Assembly (NCBI RefSeq): GCF_000599985.1
Contig: NZ_CP007445.1
Span: 1,674,001-1,738,000, forward strand
Source: Gilliamella apicola
GTDB lineage: Bacteria; Pseudomonadota; Gammaproteobacteria; Enterobacterales; Orbaceae
Length of the DNA stretch: 64,000 nt
Reading direction: 5' to 3'
In this document: positions 27,331-40,616 of the stretch, one piece after another
Layout: every line of letters starts with the position of its first letter
How positions within the stretch are numbered: the stretch's first letter is position 1
The notes under the pieces: generated by a model
Database searches by the model: none
Told to the model about the DNA's origin: nothing
The model's input: the letters and a program-made list of their open reading frames with translations, nothing else
Program-made: the position numbers and the translations under genes

Positions 27331-27619
27331 GTTTTATAACATGATATTTTTTAATTGTTGTTAATATAGAACAAGTATTGTTATAAAACCGCATCCATTA
27401 ACGAAAATAGAAAATTGACCAAATAATTACTAGAGTTGCAAAAACATATATCAATGAAAGCGTATAAATGCCATAAAAAATAGAATTATAAAAAAACATA
27501 AAATATAACTATCAATATAATTAGCTGGAGGATCCATATAAAATCCTATTTACAAAGCTTTTTAGAGCTAAATTCTTTTTAATTATGCTTTTAGCCAATA
27601 AATATTCTGACAAAAAAGT

Positions 27620-27641
27620 GAGGATTTTTTTAATAATCCTC
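27620..27641 (-). terminator. Hairpin downstream of the isochorismatase gene
   Basis: GAGGATT / AATCCTC stem with an 8-base loop, about 27 bases past the stop codon on the minus strand; AAAAAA on the plus strand gives a T run after it. Confidence 0.6.
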
Positions 27642-27667
27642 TTTAGTTAAGAAAACCTTTTAACTTA

Positions 27668-28216
27668 TTAAATTGTTTCAATGAATGATTCAAAACTAAC
27701 TATTGTTGCAAATCGCATCAATGCAGACATAAAACTATTGTGAACGTCTTGTGAGGGAATGATGTTACCATTGAAGTCAAGATCACGAGTAGTACAAGCG
27801 TCATGAATTAAAATCGGTTGATAATTAAGCTCAAATGCACAGCGAGTAGTTGAATCTACGCACATGTGACTCATCATGCCACAAATCACTAACTGAGTTA
27901 TTCCTAATCGCTCTAACTTTTCTTGCAATTGTGTTTGGTAAAAGCTATTTGGATAGGCTTTTTGAATGACCATTTCATTAGATTTAATAGGAAGTAATTT
28001 TGCATGTAATTGACTACCAAAACTATTATTTACAAAAAAAACAGCATTAGGATCTGGGTTAATATGTTGTATATAAATAATAGGCAGTAGTTTTTGCCGA
28101 AAATAATTTTGCAGTTTTAAAGTATTTTGTAATGTTTGTTCAGTATTATTTAACGGATATTTTCCATCAGGAAAATAATCATTTTGCACATCAATAATCA
28201 TTAATGCTTGAGTCAT
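27668..28216 (-). CDS. Isochorismatase-family cysteine hydrolase
   Basis: A 182-aa hydrolase. The catalytic triad of the family is present: Asp9 in MIIDVQNDYF, Lys86 in VIQKAYPNSF and Cys119 in GMMSHMCVDSTTRCAFE. The relatives of this size hydrolyse amides such as nicotinamide, ureidoacrylate or similar small molecules; the substrate is not evident. It is transcribed divergently from an Lrp/AsnC regulator with a 106-base shared spacer, so that regulator probably controls it. Confidence 0.88.
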   Translation of the reverse strand: MTQALMIIDVQNDYFPDGKYPLNNTEQTLQNTLKLQNYFRQKLLPIIYIQHINPDPNAVFFVNNSFGSQLHAKLLPIKSNEMVIQKAYPNSFYQTQLQEKLERLGITQLVICGMMSHMCVDSTTRCAFELNYQPILIHDACTTRDLDFNGNIIPSQDVHNSFMSALMRFATIVSFESFIETI

Positions 28217-28244
28217 TTTGCTCTCCTTTATAAGGTTTCGTGTT

Positions 28245-28260
28245 ATTATTTTGTAATAAT
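28245..28260. promoter_or_regulatory. Candidate operator between isochorismatase gene and lrp-type gene
   Basis: Inverted repeat ATTATT-TTGT-AATAAT in the divergent spacer. It is AT-only, as many Lrp-family sites are, but such palindromes are also common by chance here. Confidence 0.3.
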
Positions 28261-28322
28261 CAACTTTTAAAGAACATAGCGAATTGAAATGATAAATATC
28301 AGTTAGCTTTCAAATTGAAACA

Positions 28323-28715
28323 ATGGATAAAAAAGATCGAGCGATTTTAAGTGAATTAAGAAATAATAGCCGTCAATCTTGGCGCGAAATTGGCGATAAG
28401 GTTTTCTTATCTAGCCAAGCTGTTGGTCAACGCGTTCAAGATTTGCTAAATGATCATATTATAGAAAAGTTCACTATTAAAGAACAAAAACAACACTTAC
28501 AATTTATTACTATTTATATGAACACAAATCAATTTACTTCTTTTGAGAATTTAGTGAAGTCTTTCGATGAAGTAGGAGAATTTTATAAGATTACAGGCGA
28601 CGGATGTTATATGATTATCAGCCATTTCGACAACGACGCATTGAACCTCTTCTTAACTAAAATTACCGATTTTGGTCGTTATAAAGTCAGTCATCAATTA
28701 AAACAAATTTTATAA
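28323..28715 (+). CDS. Lrp/AsnC-family transcriptional regulator
   Basis: A 130-aa regulator, slightly short for the family (about 150). The N-terminal winged helix-turn-helix contains ILSELRNNSRQSWREIGDKV and LSSQAVGQRVQDL (about residues 8-41); a reduced RAM/ligand domain follows (FKITGDG-type motif as EFYKITGDGCYMII). Divergent from the isochorismatase gene, suggesting local control. It lies 176 bases before hisL but is a separate unit. Confidence 0.85.
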   Translation: MDKKDRAILSELRNNSRQSWREIGDKVFLSSQAVGQRVQDLLNDHIIEKFTIKEQKQHLQFITIYMNTNQFTSFENLVKSFDEVGEFYKITGDGCYMIISHFDNDALNLFLTKITDFGRYKVSHQLKQIL

Positions 28716-28891
28716 TTAAGTTAGTTTAACTTTACTCATTACCAATTAATATCCGCAACTTCTGAAGCGTGAATAGCCTGATATTTACAATATTTCTTTA
28801 TAGATCATAAAAAATGAGTTGATAGTTATTCATTTGTGTTATATTTTATATACTAATTTTGATAATCAATTAAATTATTGGTTTTTATTTT

Positions 28892-28945
28892 ATGAATTGC
28901 TTTTGTGCTTTTGTTACTAAACATCATCATCACCATCATACCTGA
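28892..28945 (+). CDS. hisL: his operon leader peptide HisL
   Basis: A 17-codon frame, MNCFCAFVTKHHHHHHT, with six consecutive His codons directly before the attenuator of the his operon. Stalling of the ribosome on these codons when His-tRNA is scarce lets the antiterminator form. A hairpin pairs 28967-28975 with 28981-28989. The segment CTTCCG (28983-28988) can instead pair with CGGAAG (29019-29024) of the terminator, giving the alternative structure. The E. coli leader has seven His codons; six here is equivalent. Confidence 0.95.
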   Translation: MNCFCAFVTKHHHHHHT

Positions 28946-29014
28946 TTAGTCTTCGGGCGATTGGTGCTGGAAGACAGTTGGTCTTCCGGTGACATCGCGA
29001 AAGCAAATAGAAAA

Positions 29015-29047
29015 CCCTCGGAAGATCAAACTTCCGAGGGTTTTTTG
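29015..29047 (+). terminator. his operon attenuator
   Basis: Perfect 10-bp stem CCCTCGGAAG / CTTCCGAGGG (29015-29024, 29031-29040), six-base loop, then TTTTTTG. It lies 70 bases after the hisL stop and 41 before hisG. Confidence 0.95.
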
Positions 29048-29087
29048 TTTGTGGTTAAAAATTTTTTAGGATAATTTGGAGAATAAT

Positions 29088-29987
29088 ATGTTGGATAATT
29101 CGCGTTTACGTATAGCAATGCAGAAATCAGGTCGCTTAAGTGATGAGTCAAAAAAGCTACTTGCACAATGTGGTATTAAAATTAATCTTCAAGAACAACG
29201 TTTAATTGCCTTTGCTGAAAATATGCCGATTGATATTTTACGCGTTCGTGATGACGATATCCCAGGGTTAGTCATTGATGGCGTTGTCGATTTGGGAATT
29301 GTTGGCGAAAATGTTTTGGAAGAAGAAGTGTTAGATCGACAAGCTGAGGGGTTCAATCCTCAATATAAAACATTGCGCCGAATGGATTTTGGCGGTTGTC
29401 GGTTATCTATTGCAGCGCCTCGTGATTTTGATTATATCGGCCCTGAATGTTTAAAAGATTTACGTATTGCTACCACCTATCCTCACCTACTCCGTCGTTA
29501 TCTTTCTCAGTACAATGTAGCTTTTAAAACCTGTTTGCTTAATGGTTCAGTAGAAGTAGCACCACGAGCAGGTCTTGCTGACGTTATTTGTGATTTAGTT
29601 TCAAGTGGCGCAACACTAGAAGCGAATGGACTTAAAGAGATCGAAGTTATTTACAGATCTAAAGCTTGTTTAATTCAACGCCAAGCCGAAATGTCAGCTG
29701 ACAAACAAGCATTGATTGATAAGTTGATGACGCGAATTCAAGGTGTTATCCAAGCTCGTGAATCCAAATATATTATGTTACATGCACCAACTTCAGTCTT
29801 AGATCAGATCGTGGCTTTATTACCTGGCGCTGAAAATCCAACAATTTTACCACTAACTGGTGAACAAAATCGTGTAGCGTTACATATGGTAAGTTCCGAA
29901 TCGCTATTTTGGGAAACCATGGAAAAACTTAAAGCATTAGGTGCTAGTTCAATTCTTGTCTTACCAATTGAAAAAATGATGGAGTAA
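29088..29987 (+). CDS. hisG: ATP phosphoribosyltransferase HisG
   Basis: A 299-aa first enzyme of histidine synthesis, joining ATP and PRPP; feedback-inhibited by histidine in the long form. It starts [20 protein letters not shown], 7 bases after GGAG; an in-frame TTG twelve bases upstream is unlikely. The PRPP-binding stretch appears as [20 protein letters not shown] and the C-terminal regulatory domain ends with [14 protein letters not shown], identical in style to E. coli HisG (299 aa). First structural gene of the operon. Confidence 0.97.
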   Translation: MLDNSRLRIAMQKSGRLSDESKKLLAQCGIKINLQEQRLIAFAENMPIDILRVRDDDIPGLVIDGVVDLGIVGENVLEEEVLDRQAEGFNPQYKTLRRMDFGGCRLSIAAPRDFDYIGPECLKDLRIATTYPHLLRRYLSQYNVAFKTCLLNGSVEVAPRAGLADVICDLVSSGATLEANGLKEIEVIYRSKACLIQRQAEMSADKQALIDKLMTRIQGVIQARESKYIMLHAPTSVLDQIVALLPGAENPTILPLTGEQNRVALHMVSSESLFWETMEKLKALGASSILVLPIEKMME

Positions 29988-29991
29988 TACT

Positions 29992-31287
29992 ATGAAACTC
30001 TCTTATTGGCAACAATGTTCAGATGCACAGCGTGCAGCACTTTTAACTCGCCCTGCTATTACTGCTTCAGATTCAATTAGCCAAGCGGTAGCAGATATTT
30101 TAAGTCAGGTGAAACAAAATGGTGATCAAGCTTTAATCGCATTAAGTAATAAGTTTGATAAAGTACAAATCCAACAAATAAAATTAACACAAGATGCGAT
30201 CAAAGCAGCAACAGCAAGGGTTAAACCTGAATTAAAACAGGCAATGCAATTAGCCGTCAGTAATATTGAAAAATTTCACCAAGCCCAAGTTAAATCAGCA
30301 ATTACAGTTGAAACAATGCCGGGGGTGAAATGTCAGCTTGTTACTCGTCCTATTGATTCAGTAGGTCTCTATATTCCTGGTGGCTCTGCGCCTTTATTAT
30401 CGACGGTTTTAATGCTTGCAACTCCAGCAAAAATTGCGGGTTGCCGTAAAGTTATTTTATGTTCTCCTCCACCTATTGCTGATGAAATCTTATATGCGGC
30501 TGAACTGTGTGGTGTGACCGAAATATACCAATTAGGCGGTGCACAAGCCATTGCAGCAATGGCTTTTGGTAGTAAATCAGTACCTAAAGTCGATAAAATT
30601 TTTGGTCCAGGTAATGCTTTTGTGACCGAAGCTAAACGCCAAGTTAGCCAACGCCTTGACGGCGCTGCTATTGATATGCCAGCAGGCCCTTCTGAAGTGT
30701 TAGTTATCGCCGACAGTTCAGCTAATCCCGCTTTTATTGCTGCCGATTTATTATCACAAGCAGAGCATGGCCCCGATTCACAAGTGGTATTAGTTACTCC
30801 AGATGAGGATATTGCTAAAGCGGTTTCTATTGAAGTTGATAAACAATTAACCCAATTATCTCGACAAGGTATTGCCGAAAAAGCTTTGCAAGAAAGTCGT
30901 CTAATTGTGACTAAAGATTTAGAACAATGTATTACTATCAGCAATCGTTATGGTCCTGAACATTTAATTATTCAAACACAAAATGCTGATGATCTTGTAG
31001 AACAAATCACCAGTGCCGGCTCAATATTTTTAGGAGACTGGTCCCCTGAATCTGCTGGTGACTATGCTTCAGGAACTAATCACGTTTTACCAACTTATGG
31101 TTATACCACGACTTATTCAAGTCTTGGATTAGCCGATTTTCAAAAACGTATGACCGTACAGAAATTATCACCAGAGGGCTTACAAGCCATTGGTAATGCG
31201 GTTGAATTAATGGCACAAGCTGAACAACTTACTGCCCATAAACAAGCTGTAACGCTTCGTTTAGCTACATTAAACGCTAAAAAATAG
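29992..31287 (+). CDS. hisD: Histidinol dehydrogenase HisD
   Basis: A 431-aa zinc enzyme oxidising histidinol to histidine in two NAD-dependent steps. Typical stretches are [51 protein letters not shown] and [17 protein letters not shown], the last including metal/substrate residues (Gln-x-x-His). Length matches E. coli HisD (434). Follows hisG by 4 bases. Confidence 0.97.
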   Translation: MKLSYWQQCSDAQRAALLTRPAITASDSISQAVADILSQVKQNGDQALIALSNKFDKVQIQQIKLTQDAIKAATARVKPELKQAMQLAVSNIEKFHQAQVKSAITVETMPGVKCQLVTRPIDSVGLYIPGGSAPLLSTVLMLATPAKIAGCRKVILCSPPPIADEILYAAELCGVTEIYQLGGAQAIAAMAFGSKSVPKVDKIFGPGNAFVTEAKRQVSQRLDGAAIDMPAGPSEVLVIADSSANPAFIAADLLSQAEHGPDSQVVLVTPDEDIAKAVSIEVDKQLTQLSRQGIAEKALQESRLIVTKDLEQCITISNRYGPEHLIIQTQNADDLVEQITSAGSIFLGDWSPESAGDYASGTNHVLPTYGYTTTYSSLGLADFQKRMTVQKLSPEGLQAIGNAVELMAQAEQLTAHKQAVTLRLATLNAKK

Positions 31288-32355
<1,068 letters not shown>

Positions 32356-32360
32356 GAGCA

Positions 32361-33431
32361 ATGATGTTACAGAAATACTTATTTATTGATCGTGATGGAA
32401 CATTAATTACTGAACCGCCAATTGATTTTCAAGTCGATAGCTTTGAGAAGTTGGCATTTGAACCTAATGTCATCCCTGCTCTACTTAGTTTGCAATCTGC
32501 TGGTTTTAAACTGGTGATGGTAACAAACCAAGATGGTCTTGGTACCAGCAGTTACCCACAATCAGATTTTGATGGTCCTCACAACTTGATGATGCAAATC
32601 TTTCAATCACAAGGTGTTAACTTCGAAGAAGTACTGATTTGCCCTCATTTTCCAGAAGATAATTGTCAATGTCGTAAACCAAAAATTCAATTAGTTCTAC
32701 CTTATCTTAGCAAAGGTAACTTAGATAAAGAAAACAGTTATGTTATCGGTGACAGGGTCACTGATATTCAACTTGCCGAAAATATGCAAATTAAAGGATT
32801 ACGTTATCACCCTGAAACTTTAAATTGGCTTGAAATTGCACAACGTTTAACCACAACTGACCGCTACGCAAAAGTTGAACGTAATACTAAAGAGACAAAG
32901 ATCTTAGTTGAAGTTTGGCTTGATCGCCAAGGTGGTAGTCATATCAGTACAGGTATTGGCTTTTTTGACCATATGTTAGACCAAATCGCAACCCATGGTG
33001 GCATTAAACTTAATATCAAAGTTGACGGAGATCTGCATATTGATGATCATCACACCATCGAAGATACTGGATTAGCATTAGGTGAAGCGTTAAAAATCGC
33101 TTTAGGTGACAAACGAGGAATAACTCGCTATGCATCAGTGATTCCTATGGATGAGTGTCTAGCAAAATGTGCAATAGATATCTCTGGTCGGCCTTATTTG
33201 AAATTTAACGCCCAATTTACTCATCAAAAAGTTGGCGATATGAGCACGCAAATGGTTGAACATTTCTTTTATTCTCTCAGCTATGCAATGGCAATTACCT
33301 TGCATATTGAGACACAAGGCGATAATGATCACCATAAAATTGAAAGTTTATTTAAAGCCTTTGCTCGAACATTAAAGCAAGCAATCAAGGTAGACGGTAA
33401 CAGATTACCTAGCTCTAAAGGAGTACTGTAA
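32361..33431 (+). CDS. hisB: Bifunctional histidinol-phosphatase/imidazoleglycerol-phosphate dehydratase HisB
   Basis: A 356-aa fusion, as in enterobacteria. Residues 1 to about 165 are a HAD phosphatase with Asp10/Asp12 in FIDRDGTLI and a zinc cluster ([14 protein letters not shown]). Residues about 170-356 are the dehydratase with [33 protein letters not shown] and [18 protein letters not shown]. The two parts catalyse steps 8 and 6 of the pathway. A 12-of-13 match to the matS motif lies at 32749-32761 within the phosphatase part. Confidence 0.97.
   Translation: MMLQKYLFIDRDGTLITEPPIDFQVDSFEKLAFEPNVIPALLSLQSAGFKLVMVTNQDGLGTSSYPQSDFDGPHNLMMQIFQSQGVNFEEVLICPHFPEDNCQCRKPKIQLVLPYLSKGNLDKENSYVIGDRVTDIQLAENMQIKGLRYHPETLNWLEIAQRLTTTDRYAKVERNTKETKILVEVWLDRQGGSHISTGIGFFDHMLDQIATHGGIKLNIKVDGDLHIDDHHTIEDTGLALGEALKIALGDKRGITRYASVIPMDECLAKCAIDISGRPYLKFNAQFTHQKVGDMSTQMVEHFFYSLSYAMAITLHIETQGDNDHHKIESLFKAFARTLKQAIKVDGNRLPSSKGVL
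32749..32761. promoter_or_regulatory. Near-match to matS in hisB
   Basis: GTGACAGGGTCAC keeps both matS half-sites but has G where the consensus wants C/T at the third spacer base. It may be a weak MatP site. Confidence 0.35.
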
Positions 33432-35525
<2,094 letters not shown>

Positions 35526-35532
<7 letters not shown>

Positions 35533-36167
35533 CAGAAAATTCCAACACAAAATTCGATCCTTTGTCATTTGATTCCAAGCAACTTGATTGGCAAAAAGTC
35601 GATAATTTGATGCCCGTCATTATTCAGCATTATGTCTCAGGCGATGTATTGATGCTTGGTTATATGAATCAAGAAGCCCTATCCCAAACTCAAACCAGTG
35701 GTAAAGTTACATTTTATTCACGCACTAAACAACGTCTTTGGACTAAAGGCGAAACTTCCGGTAATTTTCTAAATGTAGTAAGTATTACTCCAGATTGCGA
35801 TAATGATACTTTATTAGTTTTAGCCGATCCAATTGGACCAACGTGTCACACAGGTACCAACAGTTGTTTTGCTTCTGCTAAAACTCAATGGGGTTTCTTA
35901 TTTGAGTTAGAGCAGTTAATTGCTGACCGCAAAAATGCTGATCCAAAATCTTCTTACACAGCCAAACTCTATCATGATGGAACTAAACGTATTGCTCAGA
36001 AAGTTGGCGAGGAAGGCGTTGAAACGGCTTTAGCAGCAACTGTACGTGATACTGAAGAGCTGAAAAATGAATCAGCTGATTTAATTTATCATCTACTCGT
36101 TTTACTGCATGACCAAAATCTGTCATTGCAAGATGTAATTGGTATTTTGAAAGCCAGACATAAATAG
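35526..36167 (+). CDS. hisI: Bifunctional phosphoribosyl-AMP cyclohydrolase/phosphoribosyl-ATP pyrophosphatase HisI
   Basis: A 213-aa fusion (HisIE) for steps 2 and 3. The N-terminal cyclohydrolase has [15 protein letters not shown], the metal site DCDNDTLL and CHTGTNSCF. The C-terminal pyrophosphatase has [13 protein letters not shown] and [13 protein letters not shown]. Last gene of the operon; a terminator follows 10 bases after the stop. Confidence 0.97.
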
Positions 36168-36177
36168 TTCAAATAAA

Positions 36178-36200
36178 AAAGTGCGATAATTTCGCACTTT
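36178..36200. terminator. Terminator at end of his operon
   Basis: AAAGTGCGA / TCGCACTTT stem (36178-36186, 36192-36200) with a 5-base loop, flanked by A and T runs. It sits between hisI and the converging cysB and can work both ways. Confidence 0.85.
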
Positions 36201-36234
36201 ATTCATCTTTATTATTCAAAAATAAAATTTCAAG

Positions 36235-37209
36235 CTAGCGAACAGGCAATTTTACCCCATTGAACATTGCTAACACTTCAGTATTATTTTCACATAACAT
36301 TATTTTATCGATAGTTTGGCGATTTAAATGGGGTGAAAATTGACTGATAAAATCATACATATAACTACGTAAAAATAAAGAGCGAGCGAAAGTTATATAG
36401 GTGGTGCTGTAAGGGAAAATATGCCCAGCATTGAGCACAACAAAATCGTCATCAGCAATTGCATCATTTACCGCCATTTTAGCTACAATTCCGACACCAA
36501 CACCTAATTTAACATAGGTTTTAATTAATTCTGCATCAGTTGTGCTAAAAACAATATTCGGCGATTGCCCAGCGCGAATAAAAGCTTGATTGAGGTCAGA
36601 ACCATCATTAGTAAAGTCATAACTGACTAGCGGATATTGGGATAACTCGGCAATGGAAATTAAGCTGCTTTTAGCCAATGGATGCTCTTTTTTAACTATC
36701 ACTGCTTGGTTCCAGTGATAACATGGCAATGCAATCATTTCATCATTAAGTTGTGAAAGGTCGGTGACTATGGCGAAGTCGGCTTGCCCTGTTTGTGCCT
36801 GTAAAATACATTGAGGTGATGAACCTTGCTCCATATGCAAAATAATATTTGGGTATTGCTTCATAAATTGCTGGATAACAATTGGCAAACAATAACGTGC
36901 TTGAGTATAAGTTGTCGTAATCGTTAATGAGCCTTGATTTGGCTGACTAAACTCTTTTGCTATGATTTTTATATCATTTGATTTATTAAGAATATCACGC
37001 GCTAGAGAAATAACTTTTTCGCCAACAGGGGTAACTTCAGAAAGATGTTTACCAACTCTTGTAAAAATTTGAATGCCAAGTTCATCTTCTAACAATTTTA
37101 TTTGCTTGCTGATGCCAGGTTGCGAAGTATAGAGTTTTTCGGAGGTTAGAGACACATTAAGGTCGTTGTTGACTACTTCAACAATGTAGCGTAATTGCTG
37201 CAATTTCAT
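36235..37209 (-). CDS. cysB: LysR-family regulator CysB
   Basis: A 324-aa activator of sulfate assimilation genes, responding to N-acetylserine. The N-terminal LysR helix-turn-helix is LTSEKLYTSQPGISKQIKLL; the central domain has the CysB-type SLTITTTYTQARYCLPIVIQ. Length equals E. coli CysB (324). Orientation and adjacency to topA also match E. coli. The effector-binding residues (Thr in TTTYTQARY) are present. Confidence 0.92.
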   Translation of the reverse strand: MKLQQLRYIVEVVNNDLNVSLTSEKLYTSQPGISKQIKLLEDELGIQIFTRVGKHLSEVTPVGEKVISLARDILNKSNDIKIIAKEFSQPNQGSLTITTTYTQARYCLPIVIQQFMKQYPNIILHMEQGSSPQCILQAQTGQADFAIVTDLSQLNDEMIALPCYHWNQAVIVKKEHPLAKSSLISIAELSQYPLVSYDFTNDGSDLNQAFIRAGQSPNIVFSTTDAELIKTYVKLGVGVGIVAKMAVNDAIADDDFVVLNAGHIFPYSTTYITFARSLFLRSYMYDFISQFSPHLNRQTIDKIMLCENNTEVLAMFNGVKLPVR

Positions 37210-37317
37210 GGCAAAGATTCCTTTAACTATATACTTTTCTCGCTTTTGGCTTTACTTAAAAACGAGAAATCGTAAGGTAATTCCTTTCACACTCTAGCAC
37301 AAACAAAAACAAATTTT

Positions 37318-37356
37318 ATACTAAAACGTATACATAACCTGAAACTTTTTGACAAA
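37318..37356 (+). repeat. 39-bp dispersed repeat, copy 2
   Basis: Begins ATACTAAAACGTATACATAA and continues CCTGAAACTTTTTGACAAA. In this copy the right part extends into a perfect inverted repeat CCTGAAACTTT-TTGAC-AAAGTTTCAGG (37338-37364), 10 bases beyond the topA stop on the minus strand, so it may also act as a 3' hairpin of the topA mRNA. Confidence 0.75.
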
Positions 37357-37373
37357 GTTTCAGGTGTTCTTAC

Positions 37374-39974
37374 CTACTTTTTACTATTTATCCATTTGCC
37401 GTCTATGTATTGCATTACCCAGCCAGTCGATTTTCCATTAACTTCGGAAGTGACATATTGCTGTTTGCTTTTACGACTAAAACGTACAATGGATGGATTT
37501 CCATCTGGATCTTTATTCGGTGCTTGAGTTAAATAAATAAATTTCTCTGGCAAGCGATCTTTAAAACGTTGTAGCTCTTCAATCAATGGTGCACGCGTTT
37601 CTCTCGACTTTGGAAAGTTATGAGCAGCCAAGAAGATACCTGATGCACCATCACGTAAAACAAAATGAGCATCAGATTTACTACACGGTAGCTCTGGTAA
37701 ATCAACGGGATCTTCTTTTGGTGGTGCAACATCACCATTTTTTAAGATTTTACGTGTATTTTTACAATCTTGGTTAGTACATCCCATATATAAACCAAAA
37801 CGCCCTGATTTTAAGTGCATTTCTGATCCACATTTTTCACATTCAATAATTGGGCCTTCGTAGCTTTTAACCTTGAAGTTACCTTTTTCAACTATAGAAC
37901 CATCACAAATTGGATTGTTACCGCAAATATGTAATTTGCGTTCGTTATCAAGTAAATAACTGTCCATTGCAGTATGACATTTTGGACAACGTTTAAGCGC
38001 TCTTAAAGCATCAGTCTCAGCTGTTTCGGCCTCTTCCAAAATATTTAATGTTTCGTGTTCTGGAATAAGATTAATGGTTTGCTTGCAGCGTTCTTTAGGC
38101 GGTAATGCATAACCCGAACAAGCTAAAAACACCCCTGTTCCAGCGGTTTTAATGCCCATTTCACGTCCACAATTTGGACATTTAATTTCAGGTGTTAATA
38201 CAAGTGGATTAAGTTGCATACCGCCTTTATCTGGTGCTTGTTCTGCCACTTCAAGATGGGCACTAAAATCGCTAAAGAATTGGTCAAGAACTTCTCGCCA
38301 TTCTTGTTTTTTATGAGCGATTTCATCTAAAGCATGTTCCATACGCGCAGTAAAATCGTAACTCATTAAATCATTGAAATTTTCGTTTAATCTATCTGTT
38401 ACAATTTCACCGATTTTTTCCGCATAAAAACGGCGATTATCCAAACGCACATAACCACGATCTTGAATAGTTGAAATGATAGTTGCATAGGTTGATGGAC
38501 GACCAATTTCTCGTTTTTCAAGTTCTTTCACCAATGACGCTTCGTTATAACGCGCAGGTGGTTTGGTAAAGTGTTGATTTGGATTTAAGCTAATTAATGA
38601 TAATTCGTCGTTAACAGCAACTTTAGGTAATATTTTATCTTCACTGTTTTTAGAAAGTTGAGGCTGCACTTTAGTCCAACCATCGAAACGTAACGTACGT
38701 CCTTTAGCTTTTAAGGTAAAATCACCTGATTTTACAGTAAGAGTCGTTGAGTTGTATTCTGCCGACGTCATTTGACAAGCAACAAATTGACGCCAAATTA
38801 ATTGATATAATTTACATGCATCCGCTTCCACATCACTAATATTATCGGCAATAACGTTCACATCAGATGGACGAATGGCCTCGTGCGCCTCTTGGGAATT
38901 CTTTTTACTGCTGTAAACATTTGCTGATTTAGGTAAATATTTTTCACCAAAATTCTGACCAATGTAATCTCGCACCATAGTTAACGCATCTTGACTTAAA
39001 TTGGTTGAGTCAGTACGCATATAAGTAATATAGCCCGCCTCATATAGACGCTGCGCAAGCATCATTGTTTTTTTAACCCCAAAGCCTAAACGCGTGCTAG
39101 CAGCTTGTTGTAAGGTTGAAGTAATAAACGGTGCAGTTGGATTACTTTTCGTTGGTTTTTCTTCAATGTTGATAACTTGATATTGATTTTTATTTAACTC
39201 AGCTAAGGCAATATCAATAGCAACTTTATCTTTTGGTTCAAAGGCTTCATCTTTATACTGCACAACTTGCATTGTTAACAAATCATTATCGATAGTATTA
39301 AGATCAGCAAACAGATCCCAGTACTCTTCTGGAATAAAAGCATGAATTTCGCGTTCACGTTCAACCACTAATCGAACAGCAACGGATTGTACACGCCCAG
39401 CTGAAAGTCCTCTTGCCACTTTTTTCCAAAGTAAAGGTGATAGCATAAAGCCCACAACCCGATCCATAAAACGACGGGCTTGCTGAGCATTAACGCGATC
39501 CATATCTAACATGGCTGGTTCATTGAAAGCATTTTTAATTGCGGTTTTAGTAATTTCGTTAAATACTACACGACGATATTTACTATCTTCACCGCCGATT
39601 ACATCTTTTAGATGCCAGGCAATCGCTTCTCCTTCTCTATCCAAGTCGGTTGCGAGATAGATCATGTCAGCATCTTTAGCAAGCTTTTTTAGTTCAGCTA
39701 CAACCCGTTCTTTACCGGGTAAAATTTCGTAATGCGCTTTCCAGCCATTATAAGGATCGACACTCATTCGATCGACCAAAATCTGTTTTTCAGAACGTTT
39801 AACTTTTTTCTCAGCTTTGTCTTTTGTGGTTTTTTCGGCACGTTGACTACTACCACTTACTGGAAGGTCACGAATATGTCCTACACTTGATTTAACCACG
39901 AAATCTTTGCCAAGATATTTATTAATCGTTTTTGCTTTGGCTGGTGATTCCACAATAACAAGGGATTTTCCCAT
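37374..39974 (-). CDS. topA: DNA topoisomerase I
   Basis: An 866-aa type IA topoisomerase relaxing negative supercoils. It starts [20 protein letters not shown] (Toprim; metal Asp cluster [16 protein letters not shown]). The catalytic Tyr is in [15 protein letters not shown]-terminal zinc ribbons with [18 protein letters not shown] and CEKCGSEMH follow, then a C-terminal DNA-binding region. Length is within one residue of E. coli TopA (865). It precedes cysB, as in E. coli. Confidence 0.97.
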   Translation of the reverse strand: MGKSLVIVESPAKAKTINKYLGKDFVVKSSVGHIRDLPVSGSSQRAEKTTKDKAEKKVKRSEKQILVDRMSVDPYNGWKAHYEILPGKERVVAELKKLAKDADMIYLATDLDREGEAIAWHLKDVIGGEDSKYRRVVFNEITKTAIKNAFNEPAMLDMDRVNAQQARRFMDRVVGFMLSPLLWKKVARGLSAGRVQSVAVRLVVEREREIHAFIPEEYWDLFADLNTIDNDLLTMQVVQYKDEAFEPKDKVAIDIALAELNKNQYQVINIEEKPTKSNPTAPFITSTLQQAASTRLGFGVKKTMMLAQRLYEAGYITYMRTDSTNLSQDALTMVRDYIGQNFGEKYLPKSANVYSSKKNSQEAHEAIRPSDVNVIADNISDVEADACKLYQLIWRQFVACQMTSAEYNSTTLTVKSGDFTLKAKGRTLRFDGWTKVQPQLSKNSEDKILPKVAVNDELSLISLNPNQHFTKPPARYNEASLVKELEKREIGRPSTYATIISTIQDRGYVRLDNRRFYAEKIGEIVTDRLNENFNDLMSYDFTARMEHALDEIAHKKQEWREVLDQFFSDFSAHLEVAEQAPDKGGMQLNPLVLTPEIKCPNCGREMGIKTAGTGVFLACSGYALPPKERCKQTINLIPEHETLNILEEAETAETDALRALKRCPKCHTAMDSYLLDNERKLHICGNNPICDGSIVEKGNFKVKSYEGPIIECEKCGSEMHLKSGRFGLYMGCTNQDCKNTRKILKNGDVAPPKEDPVDLPELPCSKSDAHFVLRDGASGIFLAAHNFPKSRETRAPLIEELQRFKDRLPEKFIYLTQAPNKDPDGNPSIVRFSRKSKQQYVTSEVNGKSTGWVMQYIDGKWINSKK

Positions 39975-40003
39975 AATTAAGCCTTATTTATCCTGTAGTT
40001 GAG

Positions 40004-40468
40004 TTAGTTATCGTCAAGCTTCACATTAAGAAGCGACTGTAAATCATCCTTAATTGTCGATACTTTTGTTGCATATTGTTCTTTTTGCTCAGCGTCTTCA
40101 ATAAGTTGTGTAATGGTTTGCGACAAAGTACAGCCTCGGCGCTTTGCTAAATTAGCAAGCCGTTGCCAAACTAAAAATTCCAAATCAATGGATTTTTTTC
40201 GTGTATTTTGTTGTTCAGCATTAAAGTGACGTTTTCGTCTAGCCCGAATAGTTTGCTTCATTCGATTATCTAAATCGGGATTTAAATGCTCATTAATCCA
40301 ATTAACAACTTTTTTTGGATTATGTTCTAATAGTAATAATTCATTTACGGCATGTTGTGCAGCACTTTTTTCGAGATGACGAGTAATTAACTCCCCCTCT
40401 AAATGCCTTTTTACAAGATAGTGCCATTTCCAACCACATTCAAGGTTTTCTAACTGTTGATATTTCAT
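40004..40468 (-). CDS. matP: Macrodomain Ter protein MatP
   Basis: A 154-aa ribbon-helix-helix DNA-binding protein that binds matS sites and organises the replication-terminus region and links it to the divisome. The start [20 protein letters not shown] and the segment [20 protein letters not shown] followed by [18 protein letters not shown] are nearly identical to E. coli MatP as I recall it; the C-terminal part is a coiled coil for tetramerisation. It lies just upstream of topA on the same strand (29-base gap). A one-mismatch matS lies 12-24 bases before its start codon. Confidence 0.95.
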   Translation of the reverse strand: MKYQQLENLECGWKWHYLVKRHLEGELITRHLEKSAAQHAVNELLLLEHNPKKVVNWINEHLNPDLDNRMKQTIRARRKRHFNAEQQNTRKKSIDLEFLVWQRLANLAKRRGCTLSQTITQLIEDAEQKEQYATKVSTIKDDLQSLLNVKLDDN

Positions 40469-40479
40469 TGGCTCACCTT

Positions 40480-40492
40480 GTGACGCTGTAAC
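40480..40492. promoter_or_regulatory. Near-match to matS immediately upstream of matP
   Basis: GTGACGCTGTAAC differs from the consensus GTGACRNYGTCAC at one base of the right half. Its place in the matP leader suggests possible autoregulation. Confidence 0.4.
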
Positions 40493-40616
40493 TAAATGGG
40501 TAGTTTTAGCATAATCTTCTCACACAATAAAGAAAATTATTGCATTTGACAAATTTTTTATAAATCTGCTATCGTTCAACTTTCATTTCGATCTTTATTT
40601 TGAGGAATCACTTATA

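Noticed and set aside
27142..27339. 65-codon plus-strand frame
   Set aside because: It lies opposite a clearly protein-like (though broken) minus-strand gene, so it is a shadow.
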